Assembly (NCBI GenBank): GCA_049680295.1
Contig: JBAUHN010000231.1
Coordinates: forward strand, 1-15,685
Source: JBAUHN01 sp049680295
GTDB lineage: Bacteria > Pseudomonadota > Alphaproteobacteria > Rhodobacterales > Rhodobacteraceae
DNA length: 15,685 nucleotides
Direction: 5' to 3'
Part shown: one piece after another, positions 1 through 7,378 of the stretch
Layout of the letters: each line of letters opens with the position of its first letter
Numbering within the stretch: the stretch's first letter is position 1
Notes under the pieces: generated by a model
What the model was told of the DNA's origin: nothing
Database searches by the model: none
The model's input: the letters and a program-made list of their open reading frames with translations, nothing else
Program-made: the position numbers and the translations under genes

Positions 1-887
1 GCCATCAGCATTTTCGACAGCTTCATCGCCTGATATTTCGCGATATGGTTGCCCACAACTTCGTTGGGCTTTTTGAACGTCATGGTCAGCGTCGTCGATT
101 TCGCCTTGGAGGCAGGGGCAAAGCCACGCACGGTGAAATCATCCACCTCTACCTTCCAGGCTGCGGCCTCGAACGGCTCCAGACGTGGCGCCGATTGCGC
201 CCGCAAGGCAACCTTTTCCATTAACCCTTCGGCAAAAGCAGCAATTGTCGCCACCAACCGCGCGTCGTCAGTGGCGTGGGCGGCAATATCCTGATCCAGT
301 TCCCAAAGCGCGCCGTGCAAGGCCACCTGACCATTGTCCGTCAATACCTCTTCGACTTCACCCACTTCAACCGTAACTTCGCTCAGATGCGCGGACAAAA
401 GATAGGCAACGGCATTGGCAAACACCGATAGGGTGATCAGCGCCTCAGCACTCAGCAGTTCTGAAAACTCAGATTTCCGCGCGCCGGGCAATGACCCTTG
501 CAGATTGGCGCGCTTCAAATCGCCCAAACCCGAAAGTTCGGCATAATTTTCCGCCACCGCCAAAGCAATCGCCACACTGCGCCGCAACCCTTGCAGCACA
601 GTTGCCTGCAAGGGCGACATCAGGGCGTCACCGCCATCCGCGCCCTCAATCCGTTCCGCCAACCGCACCCCGGATTTTGCCACTGATGACCGCGTCACCA
701 GCCCCGGTGTCGTCGACCGAAACCGCCGCCGCGTGCCGATCCCCGCAGATCGCTCAGGCGCATCTTCGGCCACGGGTTTGCCAATGCGCGGTGCATGATC
801 AAACGCTTCCAGAAGCGCCAGCGCCACACCGTAATGCTTGACGATATCCGCCTCGCGCAACTCCATCGCATCTGACGTCTGGCTCAT
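1..887 (-). CDS. Large unknown protein, N-terminal ~295 residues (runs off the left edge; possibly an AAA-type ATPase)
   Basis: The frame is open from an ATG at 887 to the window edge, so only the N-terminal part is visible. The start is backed by a GGAG Shine-Dalgarno about 9 nt upstream. The visible part is soluble and rich in Ala, Glu and Leu, starting MSQTSDAMELREADIVKHYG. It has no signal peptide and no Walker motif. Around residues 95-150 there is a helical segment, followed by an acidic stretch (VTVEVGEVEEVLTDNG). The last visible residues (VVGNHIAKYQAMKLSKMLMA) look like a helix leading into a second domain. From memory of similar alphaproteobacterial proteins I suspect that an AAA ATPase domain follows, but nothing in the window proves it. 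It is the last visible gene of the 1-3368 operon, 55 bp after the preceding stop. I do not recognise the family with certainty; that it is a real gene is well supported. Confidence 0.75.
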   Translation of the reverse strand, partial: MSQTSDAMELREADIVKHYGVALALLEAFDHAPRIGKPVAEDAPERSAGIGTRRRFRSTTPGLVTRSSVAKSGVRLAERIEGADGGDALMSPLQATVLQGLRRSVAIALAVAENYAELSGLGDLKRANLQGSLPGARKSEFSELLSAEALITLSVFANAVAYLLSAHLSEVTVEVGEVEEVLTDNGQVALHGALWELDQDIAAHATDDARLVATIAAFAEGLMEKVALRAQSAPRLEPFEAAAWKVEVDDFTVRGFAPASKAKSTTLTMTFKKPNEVVGNHIAKYQAMKLSKMLM

Positions 888-942
888 GTCACAATCTCCA
901 AAACTTCACCCTTCCAAAAATACTCAACTGCGCGCAGCGCAT

Positions 943-2064
943 CTAATATTGCAACACACGCCCCTCACGGCCGACCACAAATTTGCGGACATTATTAAAC
1001 CCCGGCGGGTTCTTTTCTTCCAGCACCTGATAGGGCCGCTGCGGCAGAATAATGCTGCGTTCCATGCTCGTGGCGCCCAAATCAGCCCCCTTGCCGCCAA
1101 AGGGATCCAACGCGAAAACCTCCCGCTCGCGGGTTGAAAACCAGCCCAAGGGTTCTTCCTCAACCCGGTCGCTGTGCAGGTTCTCTTCAGTCCAGACCAG
1201 CGCCCAGTCATCCCCCGCAGGCGCACGCGCATCCGCCAGCACCTCGCGCAGAGGACCCGCCTGTTTGGTGTATTTGTGCGAATACATCGGCCCGACATGA
1301 AACCGGCGCAGTCTTTTGGGATGCAGATCAACGAAATCTTCATCAAACCCGCGCGCAATCGTCACCAGTTTCAGCCCGCCCAACGCCTGCGCCATCAGAT
1401 GCGCCTGTACCTCCGGCCAGCGCCGCTGATCTTTTGGCAAGGCAATTTTACCGGTGTCTTCCAACTCCATCAGATAGATCACTGGCAGGTTAATCTGGCT
1501 GTCATAAACCGCCCAATGCAGCCGGAACGCGCGCCGATCCTCCGAGATGTTGCCAATCCATTGCGACGCCGGATCGTTTTGCGCCCAAAACAGATACCCG
1601 CGCACCAGTTCTTCATAATATAATCGCTGAGACAGCGCGAATTGCAACTTCGTCGGAATGTCACGGTCACCCAGGATCACCTGCACCATTTCGTCTTTTA
1701 GCGCATCTGCACTGGGCATATTCTCCAGATGCCGTGCCGCCTGCTGCGCGTCATTGGCCATGGTCATGATTTCGGCCGCCACCGGAAACCCGCTTTCATT
1801 GGAATCCATCGACAAAGACCCAAAAAACCGCCCCGTATCGCGCCCGACCAGCAGGTATTTCAGGCTCAGCGCCTTGAACGTATGGGTCAGCCCCACCGCA
1901 TAGCCGGCCAGAATATTCACCTCAGCCCGGCTCAACGCGCCTTCCGCCTCCATCACCCCCGCCACGCGCATCATATGTTTGATAATGCCGTCAAACTTGC
2001 GGAAATACCGACGCGAGGCAAAAGTGTCGGACAGGCCGACGTGATCGGTGGAGGGGTTAGTCAT
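943..2064 (-). CDS. Conserved-looking cytoplasmic protein of unknown function, 373 aa
   Basis: This is a soluble protein without signal peptide or membrane helix. The N-terminal third is helical (FRKFDGIIKHMMRVAGVMEA, then a run containing LTHTFKALSLKYLLVGRD). The middle has an aromatic-rich segment, with LYYEELVRGYLFWAQNDP at about 165-182. The C-terminal half has more beta character, with several WFS, REVFALDPFGG and VVGREGRVLQY stretches. I know no catalytic motif in it. The ATG at 2064 is chosen over a TTG one codon upstream because it overlaps the end of the preceding small membrane-protein gene by 8 bp (ATGACTAA), a translational-coupling arrangement. It belongs to the four-gene operon, between the membrane protein and the partial protein at 887. 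Function unknown; a role in a membrane-associated complex with its neighbours is inference from gene order only. Confidence 0.8.
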   Translation of the reverse strand: MTNPSTDHVGLSDTFASRRYFRKFDGIIKHMMRVAGVMEAEGALSRAEVNILAGYAVGLTHTFKALSLKYLLVGRDTGRFFGSLSMDSNESGFPVAAEIMTMANDAQQAARHLENMPSADALKDEMVQVILGDRDIPTKLQFALSQRLYYEELVRGYLFWAQNDPASQWIGNISEDRRAFRLHWAVYDSQINLPVIYLMELEDTGKIALPKDQRRWPEVQAHLMAQALGGLKLVTIARGFDEDFVDLHPKRLRRFHVGPMYSHKYTKQAGPLREVLADARAPAGDDWALVWTEENLHSDRVEEEPLGWFSTREREVFALDPFGGKGADLGATSMERSIILPQRPYQVLEEKNPPGFNNVRKFVVGREGRVLQY

Positions 2065-2302
2065 CAAAAAAACGCCTCTTAAGTATGACCCAATTCAGTT
2101 CGCTGCTCGACGTCCGGATGACAAGAACCACTCCAATCACCAATCCGAATGTGTAGAGTGCCTTCGGGTACCAAACATTCAAAACACCGACCAAGATTAC
2201 GGGCAAAACGATCAGCACTCCGCCAACCAGAAGGTCCCTTTTTCCACGACGGGTCAGTAGAGCACGAGGTCCGTCACCCTGCGTTTCACCTTCACGCCCC
2301 AT
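2057..2302 (-). CDS. Small two-helix membrane protein, 81 aa
   Basis: This short gene is wedged between two larger ones, overlapping the upstream stop by 11 bp (ATG at 2302 against TGA ending at 2292) and the downstream start by 8 bp. Residues 1-22 are polar and basic (LLTRRGKRDLL). Hydrophobic helices lie at about 23-44 and 48-65, separated by a short NVWYPK turn. The tail is positively charged (ILKRRFFDD). This predicts a hairpin in the inner membrane with both ends cytoplasmic. No Shine-Dalgarno precedes 2302, consistent with reinitiation after the coiled-coil gene; an in-frame ATG at 2317 is the alternative start. The likely role is membrane anchor or partner for the soluble operon proteins (inference). 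No family recognised. Confidence 0.7.
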   Translation of the reverse strand: MGREGETQGDGPRALLTRRGKRDLLVGGVLIVLPVILVGVLNVWYPKALYTFGLVIGVVLVIRTSSSELNWVILKRRFFDD

Positions 2303-3368
2303 ACTGATTGCTGTCATGCTTCTCGATAATCTTGGCAAACCGCCGCGCGAATCGCTCATCCGCCTTGGCTTTCTGCTCCAGCACATCGCGGGCAAAGACC
2401 ATATGATCCTCATGCGCCTCCAGCATATCGGCCATCCGCTGATTGGTCGCAGCGCCAATGCCGGCCATCGCCGTCTGCGCCTCCTGGTCGGTCTGCACGC
2501 CAATCTCGTTGATCCTATGCGCCACATCCTGCTGTTGCGCCGTCTTCAGCGACTTGGTCAGCGCGTCATACAAAACCACCCGCTGTTTTGTGTCTGTTTG
2601 CAATTTGTTGATCAAAACCATCTGCGTCGCCGCCTGATTTTGCAGTGAATCAATCCAGGTCTTCCCCTTCTCGATATAGCGCTCCAGCGTCTGGCTTTTG
2701 GCCAGTTTCACCTGTTCGTCCTGCACCAGCGCGTTATAGGCCGCATTCAGTGCCGCCAGTTCCGATTCCAGCTTGGTGCGCTTGGCGGCGTCGGTCTCGG
2801 ATGCAATCTGACCTTCCAAAGTGATAATCTTCGGGTCCATCCCCAGAATATCGGCGCGCACCTGTTCCAGTGTGCCAACGGTCATTTCCCGCTCATCCAG
2901 TGTCTCAGACAGATTGCTCTCCACCTTGGTCTTTTGCTCTTCGAGCATCAGCAACTGGCCTTCCAGCAGCTTCACAATAATGTCCGACTTGGAAATCAAG
3001 TCCTGCAATTTGTCATCAATACTGGCCGAACGCACCCGCTCTTGCCGCATCGAATCCGATTTCGCAGCTGAAAATATGCCAACAACGCTTTCCCAGCCGG
3101 TTTTTGACCGCATCTCGTCAAAGTCTTTGGAAAAGGCCGATGTCACATCATCAAGGCCCATAATAAGCTCGGCAATATTGGCGTTCATCACATCCGTATG
3201 GGCGTGAACATCCTCCAAAGATGCGTTCTCAATATCAATCATCGCATCGTCACCCGCCTTCATTTTGGCGCGCGCGGTTTCAATCCGGCTGGTCAGTTCT
3301 GCAATTTTTGACTGCGCCTGCGCCACCTGTTCCTGAGATTCCTGAACCTGAGCTTCAAAATCGGCCAT
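2292..3368 (-). CDS. Coiled-coil cytoplasmic protein, 358 aa, first gene of an unknown operon
   Basis: The protein is almost entirely helical and highly charged, without signal peptide, membrane segment or cysteine. Heptad-like stretches lie at about 1-37, 120-175 and 180-235. A short less regular part at 85-105 contains TGWESVVGIFSAAKSDS. The C-terminal third has KGKTWIDSLQNQAATQMVLINK followed by a long helix with QRVVLYDAL and TNQRMADMLEAHE. This recalls the helical TelA (toxic-anion resistance) or PspA-like style, but I cannot show homology. The start is ATG 3368, preceded by AGGGA at good spacing. It opens the operon 3368>1, downstream of a palindromic operator at 3407-3427. A scaffold or membrane-stress role is plausible but is inference. 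Confidence 0.8.
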   Translation of the reverse strand: MADFEAQVQESQEQVAQAQSKIAELTSRIETARAKMKAGDDAMIDIENASLEDVHAHTDVMNANIAELIMGLDDVTSAFSKDFDEMRSKTGWESVVGIFSAAKSDSMRQERVRSASIDDKLQDLISKSDIIVKLLEGQLLMLEEQKTKVESNLSETLDEREMTVGTLEQVRADILGMDPKIITLEGQIASETDAAKRTKLESELAALNAAYNALVQDEQVKLAKSQTLERYIEKGKTWIDSLQNQAATQMVLINKLQTDTKQRVVLYDALTKSLKTAQQQDVAHRINEIGVQTDQEAQTAMAGIGAATNQRMADMLEAHEDHMVFARDVLEQKAKADERFARRFAKIIEKHDSNQYGA

Positions 3369-3406
3369 CTACAATTCCCTCGTTTCAACGTGTTATGATA
3401 TATAGG

Positions 3407-3427
3407 CATGTAAATTCAATTTACATG
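3407..3427. promoter_or_regulatory. Perfect palindromic operator in the promoter region of the unknown operon
   Basis: The arms CATGTAAATT and AATTTACATG flank a single central base: ten perfectly complementary base pairs on each side. The site lies 39 bp upstream of the ATG at 3368. On the minus strand the AT-rich stretch just downstream contains TATATC and CATAAC as -10 candidates. These pair with TGTAAA (17 bp spacer) or TTGAAT (16 bp spacer), both inside the palindrome, so a bound protein would cover the -35 region. The symmetry suits a dimeric MarR-, TetR- or LysR-type regulator; no regulator gene is nearby. The promoter elements are inference; the palindrome is seen directly. Confidence 0.65.
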
Positions 3428-3506
3428 GCCGTACACCGCGATTTTTGGAACTGTCGCAAATGCCGACACATCTGAAAAGGGTAAAACGCCCGACGGCGCG
3501 CGGCAC

Positions 3507-3533
3507 CCAAAGCCCCGGCTTTCGGGGCTTTGG
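3507..3533 (-). terminator. Strong GC-rich hairpin downstream of creatinase
   Basis: A perfect 11-bp stem, CCAAAGCCCCG paired with CGGGGCTTTGG, closes a 5-nt loop (GCTTT on the plus strand, AAAGC on the minus). It lies about 30 bp past the creatinase stop. There is no long T-run beyond the stem, but a CTTT is built into the 3' arm, as often seen in alphaproteobacteria. It should separate creatinase transcription from the 3368>1 operon. Confidence 0.65.
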
Positions 3534-3544
3534 GGACATGTCAT

Positions 3545-3560
3545 GACGCCGAAAGGCGTC
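3545..3560 (-). terminator. Short hairpin directly after the creatinase stop codon
   Basis: GACGCC and GGCGTC form a six-pair stem with a GAAA loop on the plus strand (TTTC on the minus), starting 4 bp past the creatinase stop. With the larger hairpin at 3507-3533 it makes a tandem structure. It could be part of the terminator or a 3'-end stabiliser; alone it lacks a T-run. Confidence 0.4.
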
Positions 3561-3564
3561 TCAA

Positions 3565-4788
3565 TTAGCCAACGACGTTAAATTCAGGCCCGTATGGATA
3601 GCCGGTAATGTTCTCATTGCCGTCTTCGGTGATGACCAGAATATCATGTTCGCGGTATCCACCCGCACCGGGATTTCCGGCACCAACCGTCAACATTGGC
3701 TCCATCGAGATCACCATGCCGGGCTCCAGCACAGTATCGACATCTTCGCGCAATTCCAATCCTGCCTCACGACCGTAGAAGTGGCTTAGAACTCCAAATG
3801 AATGGCCATATCCAAATGTTCGGTATTGCAACAGGCCACGCTCTTCGAAAAACGTATTTATTTTATGGGTGATCTCAGCACAGGTCGCCCCCGGTTTCAG
3901 CAGGCTCATGCCATATTCATGTGCGCCCACGTTCGCCTCCCACAGTTTCAGACTGGCGGCATCCACCTCTTGGACAAACAGCGTCCGCTCCAACGCGGTG
4001 TAATAGGCCGAAATCATCGGGAATGTGTTCAGTGACAGGATATCACCCCGTGCCAGTTTGCGCGCTGTAACCGGGTTATGTGCGCCGTCGGTGTTGATGC
4101 CGGACTGAAACCAAACCCATGTGTCGCGGTATTCGGCATCCGGGAACCGTTTGGCGATTTCCAACTCCATCGCGTCGCGCCCGGCCATCGCCACGTCAAT
4201 CTCGCGGGCGCCGATCTTGATGGAGTCCCGGATCGCATAGCCGCCGACATCCGCCACTTGCGCACCGTGCCGGATCAAGGCGATCTCGGCATCAGATTTG
4301 TGCATCCTTTGGCGCATCGTGGTCTCGAACATATCCAGCATTGTGACGGGCTTTAGAAAATCCTCCAGCTTGTCGCGCTGCATCAGCGTCAGGTGATCCC
4401 CCTCATATCCGATCACAGCGCCCTCACCGGTGACCGACAGGATCGCGCGCCAATAATTGTCACGTTGCCAGTCGGTGTAGGTGATGTTGTCGGCAAAACT
4501 GCGCCGCCACGGCTGACCTGCGTCAATCCCTGCGGAAATCGTCACACATGCATCATGCGTCACAACCAACCCGTATGGCCGCCCAAAGGCACAGTAAAGA
4601 AATCCGGAATAATAGGCGATATTGTGCATCGAGGTGAAAACGGCGGCGCCGACACCAACAGCCTCCATTCTTTCGCGCAATTCAGTCAATCTCGCTTCGT
4701 ATTCAGCCGCATCAAACGGCAAGGGCGATTTTTCTCCGTTGTGAAAACGGTACATGTCGGGACGGGAAGTTTTCGATGTGTTGGTCAT
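3565..4788 (-). CDS. Creatinase (creatine amidinohydrolase, EC 3.5.3.3)
   Basis: It hydrolyses creatine to sarcosine and urea in the cytoplasm. The 407-residue protein aligns over its full length with my memory of the Pseudomonas putida enzyme (about 403 aa). Shared stretches include TSMHNIAYYSGFLYCAFGRP, GQPWRR, TDWQRDNY, the FQSGINTDGAHNPVT block, ALERTLF, QYRTFGYGHSFG and REHDIL. The pita-bread (M24) fold is expected: a smaller N-terminal domain to about residue 160, then the catalytic domain. His237 corresponds to the catalytic His232 of P. putida, and Glu267 and Glu363 match its active-site glutamates. Creatinases keep the M24 fold but are not metallopeptidases, so a 'Xaa-Pro peptidase' label would mislead. 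ATG 4788 has AGGAGGG upstream. The alpha/beta hydrolase gene lies 142 bp upstream on the same strand. No creatininase or sarcosine oxidase is in the window. Confidence 0.93.
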   Translation of the reverse strand: MTNTSKTSRPDMYRFHNGEKSPLPFDAAEYEARLTELRERMEAVGVGAAVFTSMHNIAYYSGFLYCAFGRPYGLVVTHDACVTISAGIDAGQPWRRSFADNITYTDWQRDNYWRAILSVTGEGAVIGYEGDHLTLMQRDKLEDFLKPVTMLDMFETTMRQRMHKSDAEIALIRHGAQVADVGGYAIRDSIKIGAREIDVAMAGRDAMELEIAKRFPDAEYRDTWVWFQSGINTDGAHNPVTARKLARGDILSLNTFPMISAYYTALERTLFVQEVDAASLKLWEANVGAHEYGMSLLKPGATCAEITHKINTFFEERGLLQYRTFGYGHSFGVLSHFYGREAGLELREDVDTVLEPGMVISMEPMLTVGAGNPGAGGYREHDILVITEDGNENITGYPYGPEFNVVG

Positions 4789-4930
4789 GTCAGACCCTCC
4801 TCTTCAGAAAGGTCCCGGCGTTCAGGACAAATCAAGCCATTTGAAAGGGCGACGCCATCAACCCCAAGCTTGGCGCCAGATTGCTTATTATTGTCTCCAA
4901 ATCAAGTGGCAGATTACTGTCTGCGCGCAA

Positions 4931-5722
4931 TCAAATGGTTTTAGTCAAGGTTTGGACCAATTTGCTATCGGCGTCTTTTAGCCCATCAATCACATCGAAA
5001 TGGTGTTTACCCGGCACAACGACCTCTGCGCAGTTCCAGGCCAGTGCCAACCAGGTTGCCTGATCCAGAAATGCTGGGCGTTCATCCGCGCCAACCCAAA
5101 CCGTCACTTCCACGGCCGATGGAACCGGCATGCGCGTCACACTTTCAGCCCGCGCCTCGGCTGCATCCAGTTGCAAAACCTCGTTCATTGTCGTGCGCAA
5201 AAGCGGTTCCAAATCCGCCACCGGCGAGATCGGGACCACCGCCGAAATCCGTGCCCGCAAGGCGTCGTCGAAAAACACCGGGTCCAGCATCCGCGCGGCC
5301 AAATGGCCACCGGCCGAATGCCCGGTCAATGCAATAGGCCCGTCGGTGTGTTTGGCGATTGCTTGAACCGCCTGTGCCAACTCTTCCGTTATTTCATTGA
5401 TCCTGACGTCAGGACATAGGTCATAGGACGGCATCGCGACCGACCAACCCTGCGCCAGACACCCTGCTGCAAAATGCGAAAAAAACGACTTGTCGAAGGC
5501 TTTCCAATAGCCACCATGAATGAAAATAACAGTTCCCTTGGCGATGCCTTCGGGATGAAAAAAGTCAAAGACCTGACGCGAGGTGGGGCCGTAAGCTACG
5601 TCAATCTCAACACGGTCGGACAGGGCATTGCGAAACGCAGCAGCCTCCCGTTGCCAGCGCGATGGATAGTCGTCCGCATTGTCGATATAGGCTCCGTTTG
5701 CGTAGGCATCATCCAAATTCAC
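4931..5722 (-). CDS. Alpha/beta hydrolase, kynurenine-formamidase/esterase-like
   Basis: This 263-residue soluble hydrolase has the oxyanion motif HGGYW at 69-73 and the nucleophile elbow GHSAGG with Ser136. The probable acid is Asp213 (VGADERPAF) and the probable base is His240 or His241 (GKHHFDVIDG). HGGYW with GHSAGG is typical of the arylformamidase/BD-FAE type of esterase, so amide or ester hydrolysis of a small substrate is likely. The start is a GTG at 5722 preceded by GGAGAG 7 nt upstream; no better ATG is available. It precedes creatinase on the same strand and diverges from gabD (85 bp between starts). Context suggests a catabolic role on a nitrogenous compound rather than tryptophan breakdown, since no kynureninase or tryptophan dioxygenase is nearby. 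Exact substrate unknown. Confidence 0.85.
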   Translation of the reverse strand: MNLDDAYANGAYIDNADDYPSRWQREAAAFRNALSDRVEIDVAYGPTSRQVFDFFHPEGIAKGTVIFIHGGYWKAFDKSFFSHFAAGCLAQGWSVAMPSYDLCPDVRINEITEELAQAVQAIAKHTDGPIALTGHSAGGHLAARMLDPVFFDDALRARISAVVPISPVADLEPLLRTTMNEVLQLDAAEARAESVTRMPVPSAVEVTVWVGADERPAFLDQATWLALAWNCAEVVVPGKHHFDVIDGLKDADSKLVQTLTKTI

Positions 5723-5807
5723 ACTTACTCTCCTTCAAACTGGAACTGGACAATCATAGTCAGACTTGCTTTGGGTTCCACAACCAAAATCTCCAGGAGA
5801 AAATCAC

Positions 5808-7283
5808 ATGACGGAAATGCCAACGGACCTGAAATCGCTGCTAAAGGATCCCGCGCTACTAGAAACACGCGCCTATATCGGTGGCCAGTGGGTTGACGGC
5901 GACGACGGGACATTTGATGTCACCAACCCTGCGCGTGGCGATGTGATTGCCAAAGTGGCGGATCTGTCGCGTGCCCAGGTTGCAGGCGCAATTGCGCAGG
6001 CCGAAAAGGCACAAAAAGACTGGGCCAGCTGGACCGGCAAAGAACGCGCTGGCGTATTGCGCAAATGGTTTGATCTGATGATGGAAAGCGCGGATGATCT
6101 GGCCATTATTCTGACCGCTGAACAAGGCAAACCACTGGCCGAGGCCAAAGGCGAGATCGCTTATGGCGCATCCTTTATCGAATTCATGGGCGAGCAGGCC
6201 AAACGGGTCTACGGTGAAACCATCCCCGGCCACCAACGCGACAAACGTATCACAGTGATCAAGCAGCCCATCGGGGTTGCTGCCTCGATCACGCCCTGGA
6301 ACTTTCCCAATGCGATGATCACCCGCAAAGCCGCCCCTGCTTTGGCGGTGGGCTGTGCGTTCGTCGCGCGCCCGGCAGCAGAAACACCGCTAAGTGCGAT
6401 CGCCATGGGCGTTTTGGCCGAGCGTGCAGGCATTCCCGCGGGCGTGTTTAACGTGGTCCCATCCTCGTCATCGTCGGCTGTTGGCAAAGAGTTCTGCGAA
6501 AACCCTGCGGTGCGTAAACTCACCTTTACAGGCTCCACCGAAGTGGGGCGGATTTTGCTGAAACAAGCCGCTGATCAGGTCATGAAATGCTCAATGGAAC
6601 TGGGTGGCAATGCGCCGTTTATCGTTTTTGATGACGCCGATCTGGATGCCGCCGTAGAAGGCGCGATGATGTGCAAATTCCGCAACAATGGTCAGACCTG
6701 CGTCTGCGCCAACAGGATATATGTGCAAGCCGGTATTTATGATGCCTTTGCCGCCAAGCTGAAAGTTGCAGTCGAAAATCTAAGCGTCGGCGATGGCCTG
6801 GCGGATGGCGTCACAACCGGCCCGCTGATCAACATGGAAGCCGTCGAAAAAGTCCGCGAGCATACGCAGGACGTATTGGACAAGGGCGGCGCCGTTTTGA
6901 CGGGCGGCAAAGCACATGCAATCGGCGGTACGTTTTTCGAGCCAACAATTGTCACGGGCGTGACCCAAAAGATGAAAGTGGCGCAGGAAGAGACCTTTGG
7001 CCCCCTCGCCCCCTTGTTCAAGTTTGAAGATGAGGACGAAGTGATCGCATTGGCCAATGATACAATCTTTGGACTGGCCAGCTACTTTTACGCAAAGGAT
7101 CTAAGCCGGGTCTACAAGGTCGCCGAAGCGTTGGAATATGGCATCGTCGGTGTCAACACTGGCATCATTTCATCTGAACTGGGCCCTTTTGGCGGCGTCA
7201 AACAATCCGGCCTTGGCCGCGAAGGGTCGCACCATGGGATCGAAGATTACCTGGAGATGAAATACATCTGCATGGCCGTCTGA
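5808..7283 (+). CDS. gabD: NAD(P)-dependent succinate-semialdehyde dehydrogenase
   Basis: It oxidises succinate semialdehyde to succinate, feeding the GABA/4-carbon route into the TCA cycle. The 491-residue protein is a standard aldehyde dehydrogenase. It has PWNFPNAM with Asn166, FTGSTEVGR (cofactor-binding turn), MELGGNAPF with the general base Glu264, and GQTCVCANR with catalytic Cys298. Cys300 two residues on matches the redox-switch cysteine seen in some SSADHs. The close match of GQTCVCANR and ELGGNAPFIVFDDADLD to E. coli GabD supports the substrate call. The usual Lys of the KPA motif is Arg188 (ARPAAETP), a variant that may affect cofactor preference. ATG 5808 is chosen over a TTG at 5766 because CCAGGAGA lies 7 nt upstream. 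A bidirectional terminator follows at 7303. Other aldehydes, such as glutarate semialdehyde, are possible. Confidence 0.9.
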   Translation: MTEMPTDLKSLLKDPALLETRAYIGGQWVDGDDGTFDVTNPARGDVIAKVADLSRAQVAGAIAQAEKAQKDWASWTGKERAGVLRKWFDLMMESADDLAIILTAEQGKPLAEAKGEIAYGASFIEFMGEQAKRVYGETIPGHQRDKRITVIKQPIGVAASITPWNFPNAMITRKAAPALAVGCAFVARPAAETPLSAIAMGVLAERAGIPAGVFNVVPSSSSSAVGKEFCENPAVRKLTFTGSTEVGRILLKQAADQVMKCSMELGGNAPFIVFDDADLDAAVEGAMMCKFRNNGQTCVCANRIYVQAGIYDAFAAKLKVAVENLSVGDGLADGVTTGPLINMEAVEKVREHTQDVLDKGGAVLTGGKAHAIGGTFFEPTIVTGVTQKMKVAQEETFGPLAPLFKFEDEDEVIALANDTIFGLASYFYAKDLSRVYKVAEALEYGIVGVNTGIISSELGPFGGVKQSGLGREGSHHGIEDYLEMKYICMAV

Positions 7284-7302
7284 TATACGAGATCACGACG
7301 CA

Positions 7303-7335
7303 AAAGAGCCGCATTTCACTGCGGCTCTTTTTTTG
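7303..7335. terminator. Bidirectional intrinsic terminator between gabD and the Hsp20 gene
   Basis: A 12-bp perfect stem (AAAAGAGCCGCA with TGCGGCTCTTTT) closes a 6-nt loop, TTTCAC. The plus strand runs into seven T at 7329-7335, partly within the stem. On the minus strand the complementary A-run supplies the U-tract, so it can end both convergent genes. Confidence 0.9.
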
Positions 7336-7378
7336 CCCGGCGCATTTGGCCGGGCGGCGGGTTCTTTTCAGCGTCGGC

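Noticed and set aside
4820..4930. Promoter for creatinase in the 142-bp gap
   Set aside because: AT-rich pieces such as AATAATAA exist, but no -35/-10 pair with proper spacing could be settled.
5741..5780. TGGAAC...GTTCCA inverted repeat between the hydrolase and gabD
   Set aside because: Six-base arms 28 bp apart are too weak to support an operator.
5766..5807. TTG start adding 14 residues to GabD
   Set aside because: The ATG at 5808 has a strong Shine-Dalgarno and gives normal family length.
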